DNA of 64,000 nt from Sparassis latifolia. Its lineage: Eukaryota; Basidiomycota; Agaricomycetes; Polyporales; Sparassidaceae. The position numbers were made by a program, and so were the translations under genes. Every line of letters starts with the position of its first letter. Position 1 is the first letter of the stretch. The DNA lies in NCBI GenBank assembly GCA_018466975.1, contig JAENRS010000017.1, forward strand, positions 592,335 to 656,334, written 5' to 3'. Below the pieces are notes generated by a model. It was not told where the DNA came from. It did no database searches and was given only the letters and a program-made list of their open reading frames with translations. Below, piece by piece: positions 12,600 to 24,853 of the stretch.

Positions 12600-14639
12600 A
12601 TGACTTCCGATTATAAGACGTCCAAGGAGGCATTCGTCTCAGGAATGACGGGGTCGAGCATAGGTCACATTAATATGGTCTCTTCGGTGGCTCTTGTGAG
12701 TGTTCAAAATTCGATCTATTCTTTCCACTTCGTCTGAATGAGACTCAGTCATCCGTAGCACTCTATTATGCGTTTCGCACTCGTATTCCGTGGTCCAAGA
12801 CATACCAATTTACGACAGAATTCTCATTATTGGTGGTACCATTGCTATGTTCCGTGACACTTTTTGCAAATACCCCTGGCGTGCTCTCTCTATGCATGTC
12901 GATTGCTGGCGGACTATCATTACTACTCCCTCGACTAGAAACTGGGATACCCTTACCATCTAGTTTGCATCCCAGCCGCGCGTCTTCTCCTCAGTGCAAG
13001 CGTGGAACGGACCCGTCCCAAGAGTATGAGGCAACACAAAATACCCCTGTAGCACCGCTTCCTGCACTAACGACGTATCGTGCGCACATGCTGCTCTTGA
13101 CATTTCTGTGCATTCTCGCTGTGGATTTCCCTATCTTTCCACGTTCTCTAGCGAAATGCGAGACATTTGGTGCGTCCTTGGTGAGTGCAGCAGAGCTCAA
13201 GACGGACTTGAAATCTTACGTCAGGATAGATGGACGTGGGGGTCGGCTCCTTCGTCTTTTCCTCCGGTATTGTGTCCGCAATACCGCTCATCAAGACTCC
13301 GTCATACCTTTCCGAACCCTTGATACCGAAAGTTATAGTAGTCACTCGCAAATGTGCTCCTCTCATGCTACTGGGCGTATTGAGGACGCTCTCCGTCAAA
13401 GGTGTAGAATACCCCGTACGTACGATTTAATCACTAGCGTGCTGATTCCTTACATTCGGGCTCAACAGGAACATCAGTCGGAATATGGCGTTCACTGGAA
13501 CTTCTTCTTTACTCTTGCCTTCGTCCCGATATTGCAAGTCTTGCTCCATCCTTTGATGCTGCGCCTGCCCATATCCCTGCTCGGAGTTCTGGTGTCTCTC
13601 TGTATGTCTTTCTTTCGTTGTTGCTAGAACTAACTCATCGGTGTGCGACCCTCAGTTCAGCAGCTCATCCTTTCTGCTGGTTTAATGGGATTTGTTCTGA
13701 CCTCGCCTCGCGTCGGCTTGATCGGCGCTAACAAAGAAGGTATCGTATCTTTGACCGGTACGTACCCATCCTTCACTTATTACGCCATCCCTTATTCAGA
13801 GATCGTCAGGCTACCTTGCCATACACTTACTGGGTATCTCGACGGGCACTGTTGTCCTCCCGCCGTCCCCGTCCTACTTCCGGCGACGACAGCAGCAACT
13901 TACCCAAGTTCACTCCAATGCTGGCCGCAAAGCCAAGTACAGTAGTGATTCAGACAGTGACGAAAGTGGTGTCGATCGTCGAGGACTGCCTCGCAGACTG
14001 CCCGTCCCGTACATGCGAGAGAATGACAAGACCGCAATTGAGCTGTCGTCGTATGCCGTAGTTTGGTGGGTCTTATTCGCCGTCGCAAAAGTGTTCGGGA
14101 TCGGAGGAGGTATCTCTCGCCGAGTGGTAAGGCATCAAGTCGTCGGATGAAGTCCCGTAGCTATTGCTGATATTCTATCGTGACGACAGGTCAATCTCCA
14201 ATACATTATCTGGGTATCAGCTTATAACACCAGTTTCCTGTTGGGGTACATCCTACTGGACCTGATATTCTTCCCTTCTCCGTTTTCGAAATCCACATAC
14301 TCCCCGACCTCCAAGCTCAAGGTTCATCCGGACCCAGGGCTCCTAGATAAGCGGAAGAATAAGCCCGAGTTAACGGAGACCCCCCCAGCGTTGTTCGAAG
14401 CTGTCAATGGGAACGGGCTGGTACTTTTCCTCCTGGTAAGATTTACTAGTCGTCTGGGTGTAAGCACGAGACGATTTACGATGCAATGGCAGGCGAACTT
14501 TGCTACGGGACTTATAAACCTCTCCTTGCCCACGATGTACATGTCCGACTGGCTTGCGATGGTTGTCCTCTCAGTCTACATGCTCAGTATCTGTTCCGTG
14601 GCATGGTGGTGTAGGAACAGAAGGATACTCAAATTGTGA
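12600..14639 (+). CDS. GWT1: GPI-anchored wall transfer protein 1 / inositol acyltransferase (PIG-W)
   Basis: Gwt1 acylates the inositol of GlcN-PI in the ER membrane, an early step of GPI-anchor assembly and the target of gepinacin/manogepix-type drugs. Eight exons (12600-12695, 12749-13180, 13230-13415, 13469-13601, 13656-13757, 13810-14126, 14190-14435, 14493-14639) give 552 residues with consistent phases; yeast Gwt1 is 490. The start MTSDYKTSKEAFVSG and the block SIGHINMVSS are family-typical. Others: ILAVDFPIFPRSLAKCETFG, DVGVGSFVFSSG, EYGVHWNFFFTLAF, NKEGIVSLTG and FATGLINLSLPTM. Many hydrophobic segments match a polytopic protein. It reads cleanly. SMP3 of the same pathway is at 22.8 kb. 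Upstream region is shared with the divergent permease. Confidence 0.95.
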
Positions 14640-14830
14640 TATAGGACCTCTACAATCCCATGATGATACCATTCGGTTTCTACGTTAAGCTCGTCGTACA
14701 CGTTCAGATTTTCCCGGAATTCCTCGGGACAAGTTCTACCAATGCAGACTGCGCTACTCGGACTAATGCAACTCAAATCACGAACAATTATGGAGGTTGA
14801 AAGGACGAGAGTACATCCAGAACCACGACG

Positions 14831-17310
14831 TTACTTGAAGTAGCGAGCAACTTCTTCATCCGCGAGTCCGAGATCATCCTGCAACCCTTGCAGCTCCGAA
14901 CAAGACGGTCCGCTGCATTTGTGGCCTATCCATGCTGTCTCCAAGTCGATGATATGAACTCCTCCCTGGTCATCTATGAGCACATTGCGGGGCTCGAGAT
15001 CGTCGTGGAACACATTAGTGTTGTGGAGAGCAACAGCGGTTCGGTAAACTGCAATCCTAGAAAGGCCTTAACATTGAAACTCCATATGTAAGTTCGCTGG
15101 ACGTACTTGTCGAAATCGTTTGAGGCGAATTCGTCAAGTGGTCGGCCCGCGTAATCCAGCACGAGAACGGTGGTGCCAAGAGTATCGACAAAGATGCCAT
15201 AGCAGTGAGGTGATGCACTGGCTCCAGACGTGGCATTAATGTCGCATGCTGTAGCTTGCAGGTGCTGATAGATCTTGTATTCGCACAGCAATTGCTCCCG
15301 GCCACCGTTCTTGATGCTAACCTTGGCCACGATGTGGATCTGCTGACCGTTGGTCTCCAGTATCATAGATCCCTCCCACGTTATGCTATTCCACCCGTCC
15401 GATAGCTGAGTGTCCAAAATAAGACCAGCCCTCTCTGCAATTGGGTCCACAATTATTTGGGAGGATACTTCAGTGTCTGACACCATATCGGTTGGGCTTG
15501 GGGGACCGTCGATCGTCGATACAGGTGGCTTCGGGGTAGTCGAGGCTAAAGGAGCGTTTGACCCATTGTCAGTGGTACCAGGCTCCCAGGAGATGAAGTG
15601 GCTGAAGCCTGTTGACTGATACTCGTTGCTTTGGAATGCGAGGTGAATGCTACCGATCTCTCCCTGTAACTCAAGTGAGATCTATGATGTTCAACTCGCC
15701 TAATCCACCTACCAAGTGTGTCTGTGCATCGCCGGGCGTATTATGAAGCAGAATGCCACCACGCTCAGCTACTAACGCCCGCGACTTGACCTCTTGATCC
15801 CGATCTGCACCCTCGTCTTCTGGATCACGTTTGCGCTTCTCGCCATCCGGCTTCTGCAGATGTGGATCGGACGAACGGACAGACTCTTTGCAAAAGCTTG
15901 CGCGATTCTGCGCATCTTCGAATGCTTTGACAACAGACCCGGTCAAGATAGGCACGATATGATCTCCTGGAAAGAAAAATTCGGATATGGTGGCGGAGCG
16001 CTTGCATCGGTTTCGATGGATGACCCACGAAACTTGGTAAGAGCTGACGAGGTGGTATGTCGTATCATGACGACACATCTCAGACCATGCCTGACCAGTA
16101 TTTAGCGCACGAGGATTATAACGCACAAATGATAGGGAAAAACCTGAATGGTGATCCAGACGGCATTTCGGAGCCAAGCCTTGATATCGAGCTGTAGTGT
16201 AGGGTCGTTTATGTCGTATCTGGAGAAGAGCGCATCCAGAATATAGCGGATTTTTACTAACTCCTCTAAGTCATGATGAATAGACATATCTGACGAGCTG
16301 GTTTCCTGTGAGGCATGCTCATTTGTTGTACCTGTGGATTCCTCACAGCGTGGACGGATGTGATAGCGGTGAGATCCGACCACTTTGTCCCATTCAGGGA
16401 TACGTTCAACTGCACGAGTAATGGCAACCTTAAGACCTTCATCGTCTACGTGACCAGGTTCATAATTTGAATCTTCAGAAACACACTGGAAGTCGCCCTG
16501 CATGGCGTCGAGAAAAGCATGGCTATGAGCAAATCCCTCACATCCAATACAGTCAACCTTGCACCAAGGGAATACCAGCTCTTTGTGGTGCACAAATGTC
16601 GCCGAAAGTAGCAGCAGTGAGAGATACAACCGCGGATCAATTGCCAGCACGTTCTTGATCTTCAGTCCGTAAAGGGGGCCCAACTTCAACCATTCCTCTG
16701 GTAGGGCGAACGTCGGGCTAATGTCCGAAGACTGGGTTGCATAGTCGGCAGAATGAAATTGGATGATCAGATCTGCATTAGCTTCACTCTTCCTCGAAGA
16801 TGCGACCTCCAGATATTGATATGTGGATTGATCTTCTGCGCTGAACTTGATATCGCATATGGCAAGAGTGGCCAGTTCGAGTACCCCAATGAAGACAGAA
16901 CGTAGTCCAAGCTCAATGGAATGCTCGTTGTTCACTTGCCCCGCTATGCCCTTCGAGATCCGCATTAGGGAGAAGTCCGCGATTCTCGGCTTCGTCTTGA
17001 GGTAGGTTAACAGGTGCTCCCTGGAATGCAAGCATTTCTCTAGAGTGATGCGAAATTGGGTCAATATTTCGGAGGAGACATGTAGAGAGGAAATGTGCAG
17101 TCTAGGGGATAGATGTCGGTCATATAATGACGGTGGTCGTGTTTGCACGGAGTCAGTGTGGTCGCTACGGAGAGCAGCATCGCGAAGTTTCACGTTGCTC
17201 AGCCTACTTAGAAGTACTTTCGCTGCATCATCGTATGACATGGTCGGCAAGGAAGTGACTTGTATAGAGTAGAAGCGATTAAAGCTGAACCTGATAGGAG
17301 TCGTACCCAA
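14831..17310 (-). CDS. Large agaricomycete protein-kinase-like protein
   Basis: One long gene can be assembled on the minus strand: 17310 to about 16148, a second exon about 16101-15712, then from about 15661 through 15110, then about 15060-14831. The frame stays open through every join, giving roughly 770-800 residues. The N-terminal half has no motif I know. The C-terminal half has a kinase-like fold: a beta-strand with HIVAKVSIKNG, a hinge-like VLVLDYAGRPLDEF, the catalytic loop FHDDLEPRNVLID and the metal motif IIDLETAW. These are HDDL and IDLE rather than classical HRDL and DFG, as in agaricomycete kinase-like families expanded in mushrooms. The start may be the ATG at 17241 (MSYDDAAKVLL) rather than 17310. 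Substrate and activity are unknown. Confidence 0.72.
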
Positions 17311-18985
17311 TCCTTCTACAAATACCTACAAACTTAGGGTGACGACCGGCAATGTCACATGTTTAAAGACTGTTCACCGGAGACAGCGGGCAATATCGCA
17401 TCTGCGGACATTGTGGGAAAATTCTGCCTTACATTGTACATGTATGACCGGCTCTTGTTGCCTGCGGAAATTTTGCCTTACATCCTTTCGCAGCCAATCA
17501 GATCGGGAGAATAAGCCTGTTTACAAAAATGTACAACTGTCTGACATTCTACCACATATGTACAATGTTAGATGGGATATTTGCACAATATTAGATGTCC
17601 AGATATAGCTCGCCGTCTCCGGTGGTTCGATTGAACACAAAAAACGCTGCCCTCTAAGCTACAAGGGGGCCTTTTATACTACAGCTATCGATGCCGTACG
17701 AACGTCAGAGAACATGGCGCAATAATGAGGAAACAACTTAATTAGGGGAAAAGCCTGAAAAGTTACGTGGAAAAGTAACTTTATAGGCACTCAAGTAAAA
17801 CGGGGCGCCTTTTGGTGAGGGGACCGGAAAGGAAGTCTAACTTGTAAGTATCGAGTTGGCGGAGTCCGCCACAGTGGTGTCCACCGTGTCTTTCCTCTCC
17901 TCTCCTACAAATATCACCTTGCTTGCCAAGGTCTCCTCGCCCCCCTTAATTGCACCACTTTTCCGTGCCCCGTACCTGCCCGACTTCTCTCCCGAGTGTC
18001 TCCGGTTAAGGCCTTTATGTTCGACTCCCACTGTCGTCACATCGTTAACCCTGTACAGTCTGTTCAAGTTGTTGAATATATAGAACCATCGGCGAGCGTC
18101 GTGTACAATCTGTTGCGCGGCGTTGCTTATTCAATCAGTAACAAACATTATCCAGTTGTCCGTTCTCTTTCGACCATCAGGAAAACGCAACTTTCTCTTA
18201 AGAGAACACTTAACTGCCTTAAACAGACTTATAGTTCTTATTTAAGGAAATAAGGACAAAAAGGGCATAAGCCATATTACATTAAGTGCCTGAAATCCAA
18301 CTTATTGAGACTTATTTGAGAACTTATAGCCTTAAATAAGGGTTTTCAGAGCGAAAGGTCTTTAAGGAAAAGTGGGGTTTTCCTGATGTCAGCCCGGTTG
18401 CTGTATGCTTGTACTTGTCCATTCAACACTTAACTACAACTATCGCACCCAGGTTTTTTTCCGCCGTTAATTCAGCTTTTTCCCTGTCACAGCACATGTA
18501 TGTAGTCTACAAAGAAAATTCACTAGAAGTGAATCTGTGGTGTTCGTCACCCATTCACTTAATGATGGCTCTGACGTCTGAGATCTGAAGTACTGAAATT
18601 GAATTGTGAACTTCCCCTCCGATCTTGTACAACCTAAACCACTCTGTTGGGGGGTGATTATTGTTTACTAATACCCTTCAAATTGTCTAGACTGCATGCA
18701 TATCTAACAAATGCATTACCACTCGGCAAGCAAGGTCAAGGCCGACGCCAGTCGGCGCTTCCCTAGTAGTCGAATATTGCTCATTAAATGCCACACTCTC
18801 ATCATCGTGCCTTTTCTGCTCGAGATAATGGGCGTATGCGACTCCTCAAGAGTTCCCTAGGCTATCTCAGTCGTAATGTCTCAGGAGGATTGCGTGCTTA
18901 TCAGGAACTTCAACGAGCACGACGCTCGGATACATATAGTTGCATTGGACGAGTTGCCAGATAATCTTGTCTAGTACTCGCGCAG
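17311..18985. other. Intergenic, shared upstream region with a MITE
   Basis: The kinase-like gene and the 2OG oxygenase diverge from here. The segment contains the MITE at 18175-18388 and otherwise AT-rich sequence without a credible gene. A tRNA-like fragment near 17605-17670 is too incomplete to call. Confidence 0.5.
18175..18388. mobile_element. MITE, copy 1 of a two-copy family
   Basis: 214 bp beginning CATCAGGAAAAC and ending GTTTTCCTGATG, with imperfect terminal inverted repeats of about 28 bp. The body is rich in TTATTTAAGG- and CTTAAATAAGG-like words and has no coding capacity. The reverse complement of 48802-49014 aligns along its whole length. No target duplication is obvious. Confidence 0.85.
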
Positions 18986-20582
18986 ATGCCCAGCACCATC
19001 TTGCCTTCGATTCCCCATTATGTCCCAGCCCCTCCGACAAAGGGGGCGCGTGAGTCTGATCCATCCTTCAAGCCCCCCATTTCGTGCTTACAGGAAACAC
19101 TCTTTAGTGGAGGATGCGGATCTAGCGGTCATCGATCTGTCTAAGGCCGACACGCCGGAGGGTCGCGCAAAGCTTGCTGTGCAGGTTCGCGATGCAATGA
19201 CCGCCCAAGGGTTTTTCTATGTCATCAATCATGGATATACACAGGCGCAGGTAAGATTTAAACGTGTGTTTGCAATACAACTCGCTATATTTCAAACGTA
19301 TCCAGACCGATCGTGCCTTCGACATCGCCGACGTTCCGTTCTCTCTCGTTAGCGATGAGGAGAAGCGTACGTATGCAGGTAACATCAAAGCAACTGGATC
19401 CTACCAAGGATACAAGCTGCGAAACTACTGGGTGAGATACTTCAAGTCATCGACGCTCAGTGGAATATTTAAGTTCCTAATTTGTCACCAAAGCACATAG
19501 ATGGTGGGGTCTACGACCAAGTGGAGCATTACAACAGTAAGCATTTACGATCTTCCGTTTGTTTTATACGTTATAAACCTTCTGATTACTAGTCAACCGC
19601 GATGTCACCAAGAAGCAACATCCCAAAGCTCTCCGCCCTCTTCTTCCAGAGATCGACGCGTTCGCTCGATTCAATCATCACGATGTCCTCCATCCTATTC
19701 TCAGGTATACATTTTTCTTCGCCAACATGTCATCGTGTTCTGAGTTCCTTCACATGAGACTCTTCGCACTAGGATTGGAGCTTCCTGAGGATACCTTCGT
19801 GAACAATCATGGATTCTCCGCTGTGGGGGAAACATATGGTAATAGTCCCCGCACTAATCTTAATCATTTTACTGATGATAACATGAACGTCAGTGCGATA
19901 CATGAAATAGTGGGTCTTTCTTCTTCTGTACTCGAGTGCAAATCACAATTTCTATGCTCAGTTACCCTCGTTCCGAAGATGAGGAGACCAAAACTAAGAA
20001 CGTGTGGTTGAAGGGACACACAGGTATGCCACCTCTCACCACTGTTAAGCGCTACTCAGGTCTCACAGCGCAGACTTCGGAAGTGTGACGATTTTGTGGA
20101 GTCAACCGGTGACTGCACTCCAGATTCTTTCTCCGGATGGTAAGTGGCGCTGGATAAGGCATGTAGACAACGCCATTGTAAGCAACCTTGTTACTATTCG
20201 GTGTGTTTTACTGGATTGCTGAGTTTGCGGCGTTCTGCAGGTGATCAACGCAGGAGACATGATGGAGTTCCTTTCTGGCGGGTTCTACAAAGCTACCATC
20301 CACCGCGTCATTCAGCCGCCCGCCGACCAGCGTGGCTACACCCGGGTTGGCGTATTCTACTTCGTCATGCCAAATGACGACGTGAAGCTGATCCCGTACG
20401 CGGAGAGCCCTGTGCTTCAGAAGCACGGTATAATTCGACGTGTCCCCGATGCAGACGCCCCGACCACGGAGCAATGGCGGAAGGGACGGACGAGCGCGTA
20501 TGGCCAGACCGAGCTGCGGGACAAGGGCAACGGCGTGGAGGAAGAGATTATCGGCGGGGTTGTCGTGAAGCATTACAACTGA
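18986..20582 (+). CDS. 2-oxoglutarate/Fe(II)-dependent dioxygenase (isopenicillin N synthase-like)
   Basis: Ten exons (18986-19049, 19108-19250, 19306-19431, 19494-19536, 19593-19704, 19759-19838, 19894-19909, 19962-20023, 20074-20177, 20241-20582) give exactly 363 residues; exon 7 is only 16 nt. The start MPSTILPSIPHYVPAPP and the block DLAVIDLSKADTPEG followed by GFFYVINHGYT are the N-terminal DIOX_N domain. The iron ligands are in GHTDFGSVTILWSQ (HxD) and ATIHRVIQPP (distal His), with the sheet motif VINAGDMMEFLSGG between them. A YTRVGVFYF strand carries the likely 2OG-binding Arg. Family members oxidise small molecules in secondary metabolism or detoxification; the substrate cannot be told. 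No break seen. Confidence 0.92.
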
Positions 20583-20643
20583 TCCAACGGTCATAAAAAT
20601 CAATCTGTATATCTATAACTACAAATGAGAGATGTCACTTAGT

Positions 20644-22739
20644 TCAGTCCATATTTGCAGCATTGTCATTGAACATGCTCCTCTTCCCGATACGCACGGT
20701 ACCTTTGAACGGAAGACCCATCAGCTCCATCTCGCCATTCCGCCCACTGCGAAACGGCAGTCCCTGCACATGCAATGCCACTGCAGCAAGTCCTTGGATG
20801 CCAGCCACGGCTCCCTGAGACCCAAAAATAACCTGGGGTAATGCCGCGGGACGCTCAGTGATGAATGAATCGCCATGATCAAATCTGAGGATTTACCTTG
20901 CTAACAAAGTTGCTAAATTCGCGCTCGCGTCCAGGAAGTACTTCCAGGGGTACATCAACGATCGTGGCGGAGACAGCAACCGCAGACCCTTCTTCGTCCC
21001 CGCTCTCAGCGGGTTTGCTCGTGGAAGGCAGCCAATCTTCTGGTCTGATATGCGCGAACGCGCGCTGCGGAAGCGGGTCGGGAAGAGGCACTTCGGGCGG
21101 TTCGCCTTCTACGTAGTGAGCAGGTTCTCGGGCTCCAACGGATAAGACCGAACTATCGTCGGGAACCTCGCCATCATATACCAGCACATCGGGGAAGACG
21201 CGCACGACGTCCAATCCGACGTTCATGCCTCTGGGCTGGACAACTCTTGCAAAAACAATGCCACTGGCGTACATTCCAGAACCGATGGCCTTGATCTTCA
21301 TGTCTTTGATAGTGACGTTCCGCAGAATCTGCGGCTTCGGATGGGCAGCGGGGAACTTCGCCTCCAAAGTCAGGTTGTGAATCAGCGGTGTGGACAATAC
21401 GATGTCCGAATCTCGTCCTGAGATGTAGTTCCCAAGGAATGCAGACACTGTGGCTGAGGCGTCTGTGGACAGTGGAAGTACGGTACCATTGATGCCCACT
21501 GTAACGTTGGGATGAGTGAGCGTAAATGGTTGAGTGTTAACGGTAGCAACCCGGACCGACGTGGAGACCGTAGAAGCATTGACAAATGGAAGAGAGATAA
21601 CAAAGGCATTGCCGGCACAGTAAAATTGAATGCAAATGGCACCGGAACAGGATCGACTACTGTAGCTGTTGCGTCGACAGAAAGTGTGTCGTTGGCCGAA
21701 GTGATCGAGAAACGTTGCAGGGTGACGAGCTCGGAAAGCGTGGGAATGGATTATTGTGCCCCGGTGGTGGCAATCCTGGTAATGCGGGGACTACGCAGCG
21801 TCACTCAGAGAAGCGGGTAAGGAAAGGTAGGGCAAACACACTCTGTATGTGTACCACAGCACGGATATCTGACCGTAGGATCTGCATGTTCCGTCGCCAT
21901 CCGCTGTCTTGTAGACCACCACCTTGCACGAACGCTTGCGCCACAACTGTCCGCACAGCAATTCTGCTGTCTCTCCAACTGTCCCGCAAGAAGCGCATGA
22001 CGACAGATATATCCTTCGTTGGTTGAATAAGCACAGGAATGATCATTTCCGTCAACCAAGTGGTATCTGGTGGTGGATTCGCAGTTAAAGGTATTTCAAG
22101 GGAGGGGAGAGTAATTGTGGTGAGAGATTGTGACGGGTCGCTCTCCGGGAATACCCCAATTTCGGTGAGGTCGACGGTGACTCGATCAAGCTGTCGAATA
22201 CCCCACCGCCCGACGGATTTCCACAGGCCTTGCACGAAATTGTCTCCCGCAGCTGTGTTAACACCTGCCACCTCCCCTGCGTCCAAACCCAGCTTGCAAT
22301 GAACGTTCACCCATACCCCACCATCACCGGTTGTGTTCAAAACGTCTACTCGGCTGGGGCCTTTTACCACGAGGGCATGCTGTAGAATTTCGTCCGGCGA
22401 GATATCTGACGCACGAGAACGGTAAGAATATGCTACCACAATAACGAGCAGAAAAGCTAGAACACAGAGCGAAAGAGAGATGAGGAACACTGTGACCAAT
22501 CTCGACCACAGCCGTCGCGGCCTCGGTGTGCTGTCAAGGTCGTCTCGAGAAGTGTATGAGGCGGAAGCCGAGCCTAAGAGAGGAGTGCCTTCAGTAGGTT
22601 CAGGCTCGGCTGCCCTTGCTTTGCCCTTGTCTATGTGCGTTTCGCCACGTACAGAGTCAGAGCTCATCGTCGAAGTCGTCGAGAGTGGTGTTGAGGTTAG
22701 ATTCAAGTCGAAGGTGGCCAGCGCGAGGTCGCCCGCCAC
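20644..22739 (-). CDS. DUF3712-like membrane protein (possible vacuolar Tag1-like), with frame shifts
   Basis: The N-terminus is hydrophilic, Ser/Thr/Glu-rich with EGTPLLGSASASY, followed by one membrane segment (VFLISLSLCVLAFLLVIVVA, about residues 85-105) and a long beta-rich lumenal or external domain ending SMFNDNAANMD. The pattern of N-terminal tail, single TM and repeated lumenal DUF3712-type domain resembles fungal proteins related to yeast Tag1; that link is inference. Exon 1 is 22739 to about 21817; an intron ends at about 21779 before LPPPGHNNPFP; the last intron is about 20824-20897. Between 21,500 and 21,760 two frame changes are needed (near PFP/ELVTLQ and in a CT run before PFVNAST). 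Either there are sequence errors or the gene is decaying. The start could also be the downstream Met in MSSDSVRGETH. Confidence 0.6.
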
Positions 22740-22801
22740 CGATCAGTAAATAGGCGCCTTAACTCGAAGATTGCCAACTTGACAAGTCAAGTCAAGTCGA
22801 T

Positions 22802-24853
22802 ATGTCTGGCAGCGGTTGGAAACATACGTATTGTGCTCTCCTCGTTCTCCGATGCTGTTCTAGTCTCGGTGGATCAGGCTATATTCATCCGGATGAGTTC
22901 TTTCAGAATGGAGAAGTTATGGCAGGTTGATACTTTCCGGTCACTGCTAAGAACAACAATCACTGATCCTCGTGCACCCTCAGGACAGATATTTGAGCTC
23001 CACGCTGTGCGGACCTGGGAGTGGGATTCCGCCGCACCTTGCAGATCAATAATTCCTGCCTTTTTAACTACTGGTCTTCCTTATGAACTTCTCCGCTTTG
23101 CATCGCAAGGTTAGTTGAAGTCGATACGCACAGAAACACACTAACCCCGAGACAGGTGAACAGCCCTCTCCGCGGGTGATTTTCTCCGTCGAGAGAGCCG
23201 CGTTCCTACTACTCTCATCCATCCTGGGTACGTTGCTACTGTATTCGCACGACCTTGTTATTCACGACACAGCAGACTACTGCTTATACCGCTTGGTACC
23301 CGCCGGAAGACAACGTCTTACTGCTATGGTCCTCCTTGCTTCGTCATATACTATACACACCTTTCAGATCCGACCATTCTCCAACTCCATCGAGGCAGTC
23401 CTTGTTGCTCTCTCTCTTGTCATTCTTCAGGATCTGATGACCACACGAAGTTCAGGGTCTCAATCCGGTCAAGAGGCAAGCTTTGCTGCCTCCCGCAGAA
23501 CTTTTACTTTACTCAATGCAAACCTCTACAGAATGGAGGACGCACACTCTACCTGACTTTTATGGCAGCCCTTCTCGTCTTGGGTGTGTTCACTAGGCTG
23601 ACCTTCATAGCTTTCGCGCTTCCGATTGCTATAGAGACCATTAAGTGGACAGTCAATAAAGCTTTCGGGAGCACCCCTAAATTCTCGATCTGGACTTGGG
23701 CTCGGTTGATATCACTTCCCCTGCTGGTAGCCATAGGGACTACTTCCGCTTTCACTGTACTTGACACCGTCTACTTTCGTGGCGACGTCTCCACATTGAT
23801 TCTGACACCCCTCAACTTCTTGCTGTATAATTTGTCTCATGAAAATCTGGCGGAACACGGTCTGCATCCCAGATGGTTGCATATCGCAGTTAACTTGCCA
23901 ATGATAGTCGGCCCTGGGTTGTTGTACTATGGCGTCATCTCTGGCGCTGAAGTTCTCGGAGTCTGAAAAGAAAAGACAAGGCAGATGCAGGTGTTGTTCA
24001 AGTAGTCAAGAAGAGTAGGCTGATGCGATTCTTCGCTCGGAAGGGTGTACTGAGAATCCGATAGCATCTTTGTACATTGTCACCGTGTCAATGGCCATCC
24101 TGTCCATTCAACCGCACCAAGAGCCTCGTTTCCTTACTCCACTTCTCGTGCCCTTCATTTTACTAGCCGTGCAGGGCGGTCGAATCGAGCGTGCTGGGAA
24201 ATTATTTTGGGTAAGCCGCCGTTCTCAAAATCTCTAGACGACGTTAATATCTGCCTGTAGACAGCTTGGGTTATTTGGAATGTAGTGTTGGGTCTCCTGT
24301 TTGGCGTACTTCATCAAGGCGGAGTTGTCCCTTCGCTCTTCTATCTGCATGACCAGATAAGCGAGCTACGTGCAAACCCTTCAGCCGACGTACTAGCGGT
24401 CAGTGTGTTCTACTGGAAGACATACATGCCGCCGAGGCACCTGCTGAGTATCGAAGGAAAAGGTACTGTGTGATATTAATTCTGCTGAGCAAAAATGGGG
24501 ATTGATTAAGGATACTCTACAAATGTGCAGACGTCCTTGCAGGGACATTCTCCTTGACAGATCTATCTGGTGCACCGTCAGATGTTCTGATCCAAAATCT
24601 ACTTGCTCCCGCTCTCACCATGTCGAACGGCACTACTTTTCTCGTCACCCCACCTTATGCACTTCAGGATATACCGGTGCCGCAATCTTCATGTTTCTCA
24701 ATGCGGAAGCGCGTCTTTCCACATCTCGATTTGGATCATCTACCGGAATCGTTAGAACTTGGGTGGAAGGATGGGTTATCTCTCGGTGTCTACCATATCA
24801 ACACCGCGTGTGTGCGACGCGAGCCCGCTGAAGATATGGATCGTCGCATCTAG
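22802..24853 (+). CDS. SMP3: GPI mannosyltransferase 4 (Smp3/PIG-Z), with frame shifts
   Basis: Smp3 adds the fourth mannose to the GPI core in the ER lumen. Diagnostic blocks: SGYIHPDEFFQNGEVMA (the acidic lumenal loop of GT22 enzymes), RTWEWDSAAPCRSIIP, QIRPFSNSIEAVL and SIQPHQEPRFLTPLLVP, then GVLHQGGVVPSLF near the end. The start MSGSGWKHTYCALL is at 22802. One intron, 23476-23531, begins GC rather than GT (GAG|GCAAGC..ACAG) and is the usual length. Between 23,940 and 24,062 the frame must move twice: a charged loop (LKRKDKADAG..) lies in a third frame before ASLYIVTVSM. No good introns explain this, so an error or recent mutation is likely. The gene is essential in yeast. Confidence 0.85.

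Noticed and set aside
17605..17670. tRNA-like words on the minus strand (TAGCTTAGAGGG as box A, GTTCAATCG as box B)
   Set aside because: The boxes are too close for a full tRNA, there is no anticodon arm, and box B misses its last base.
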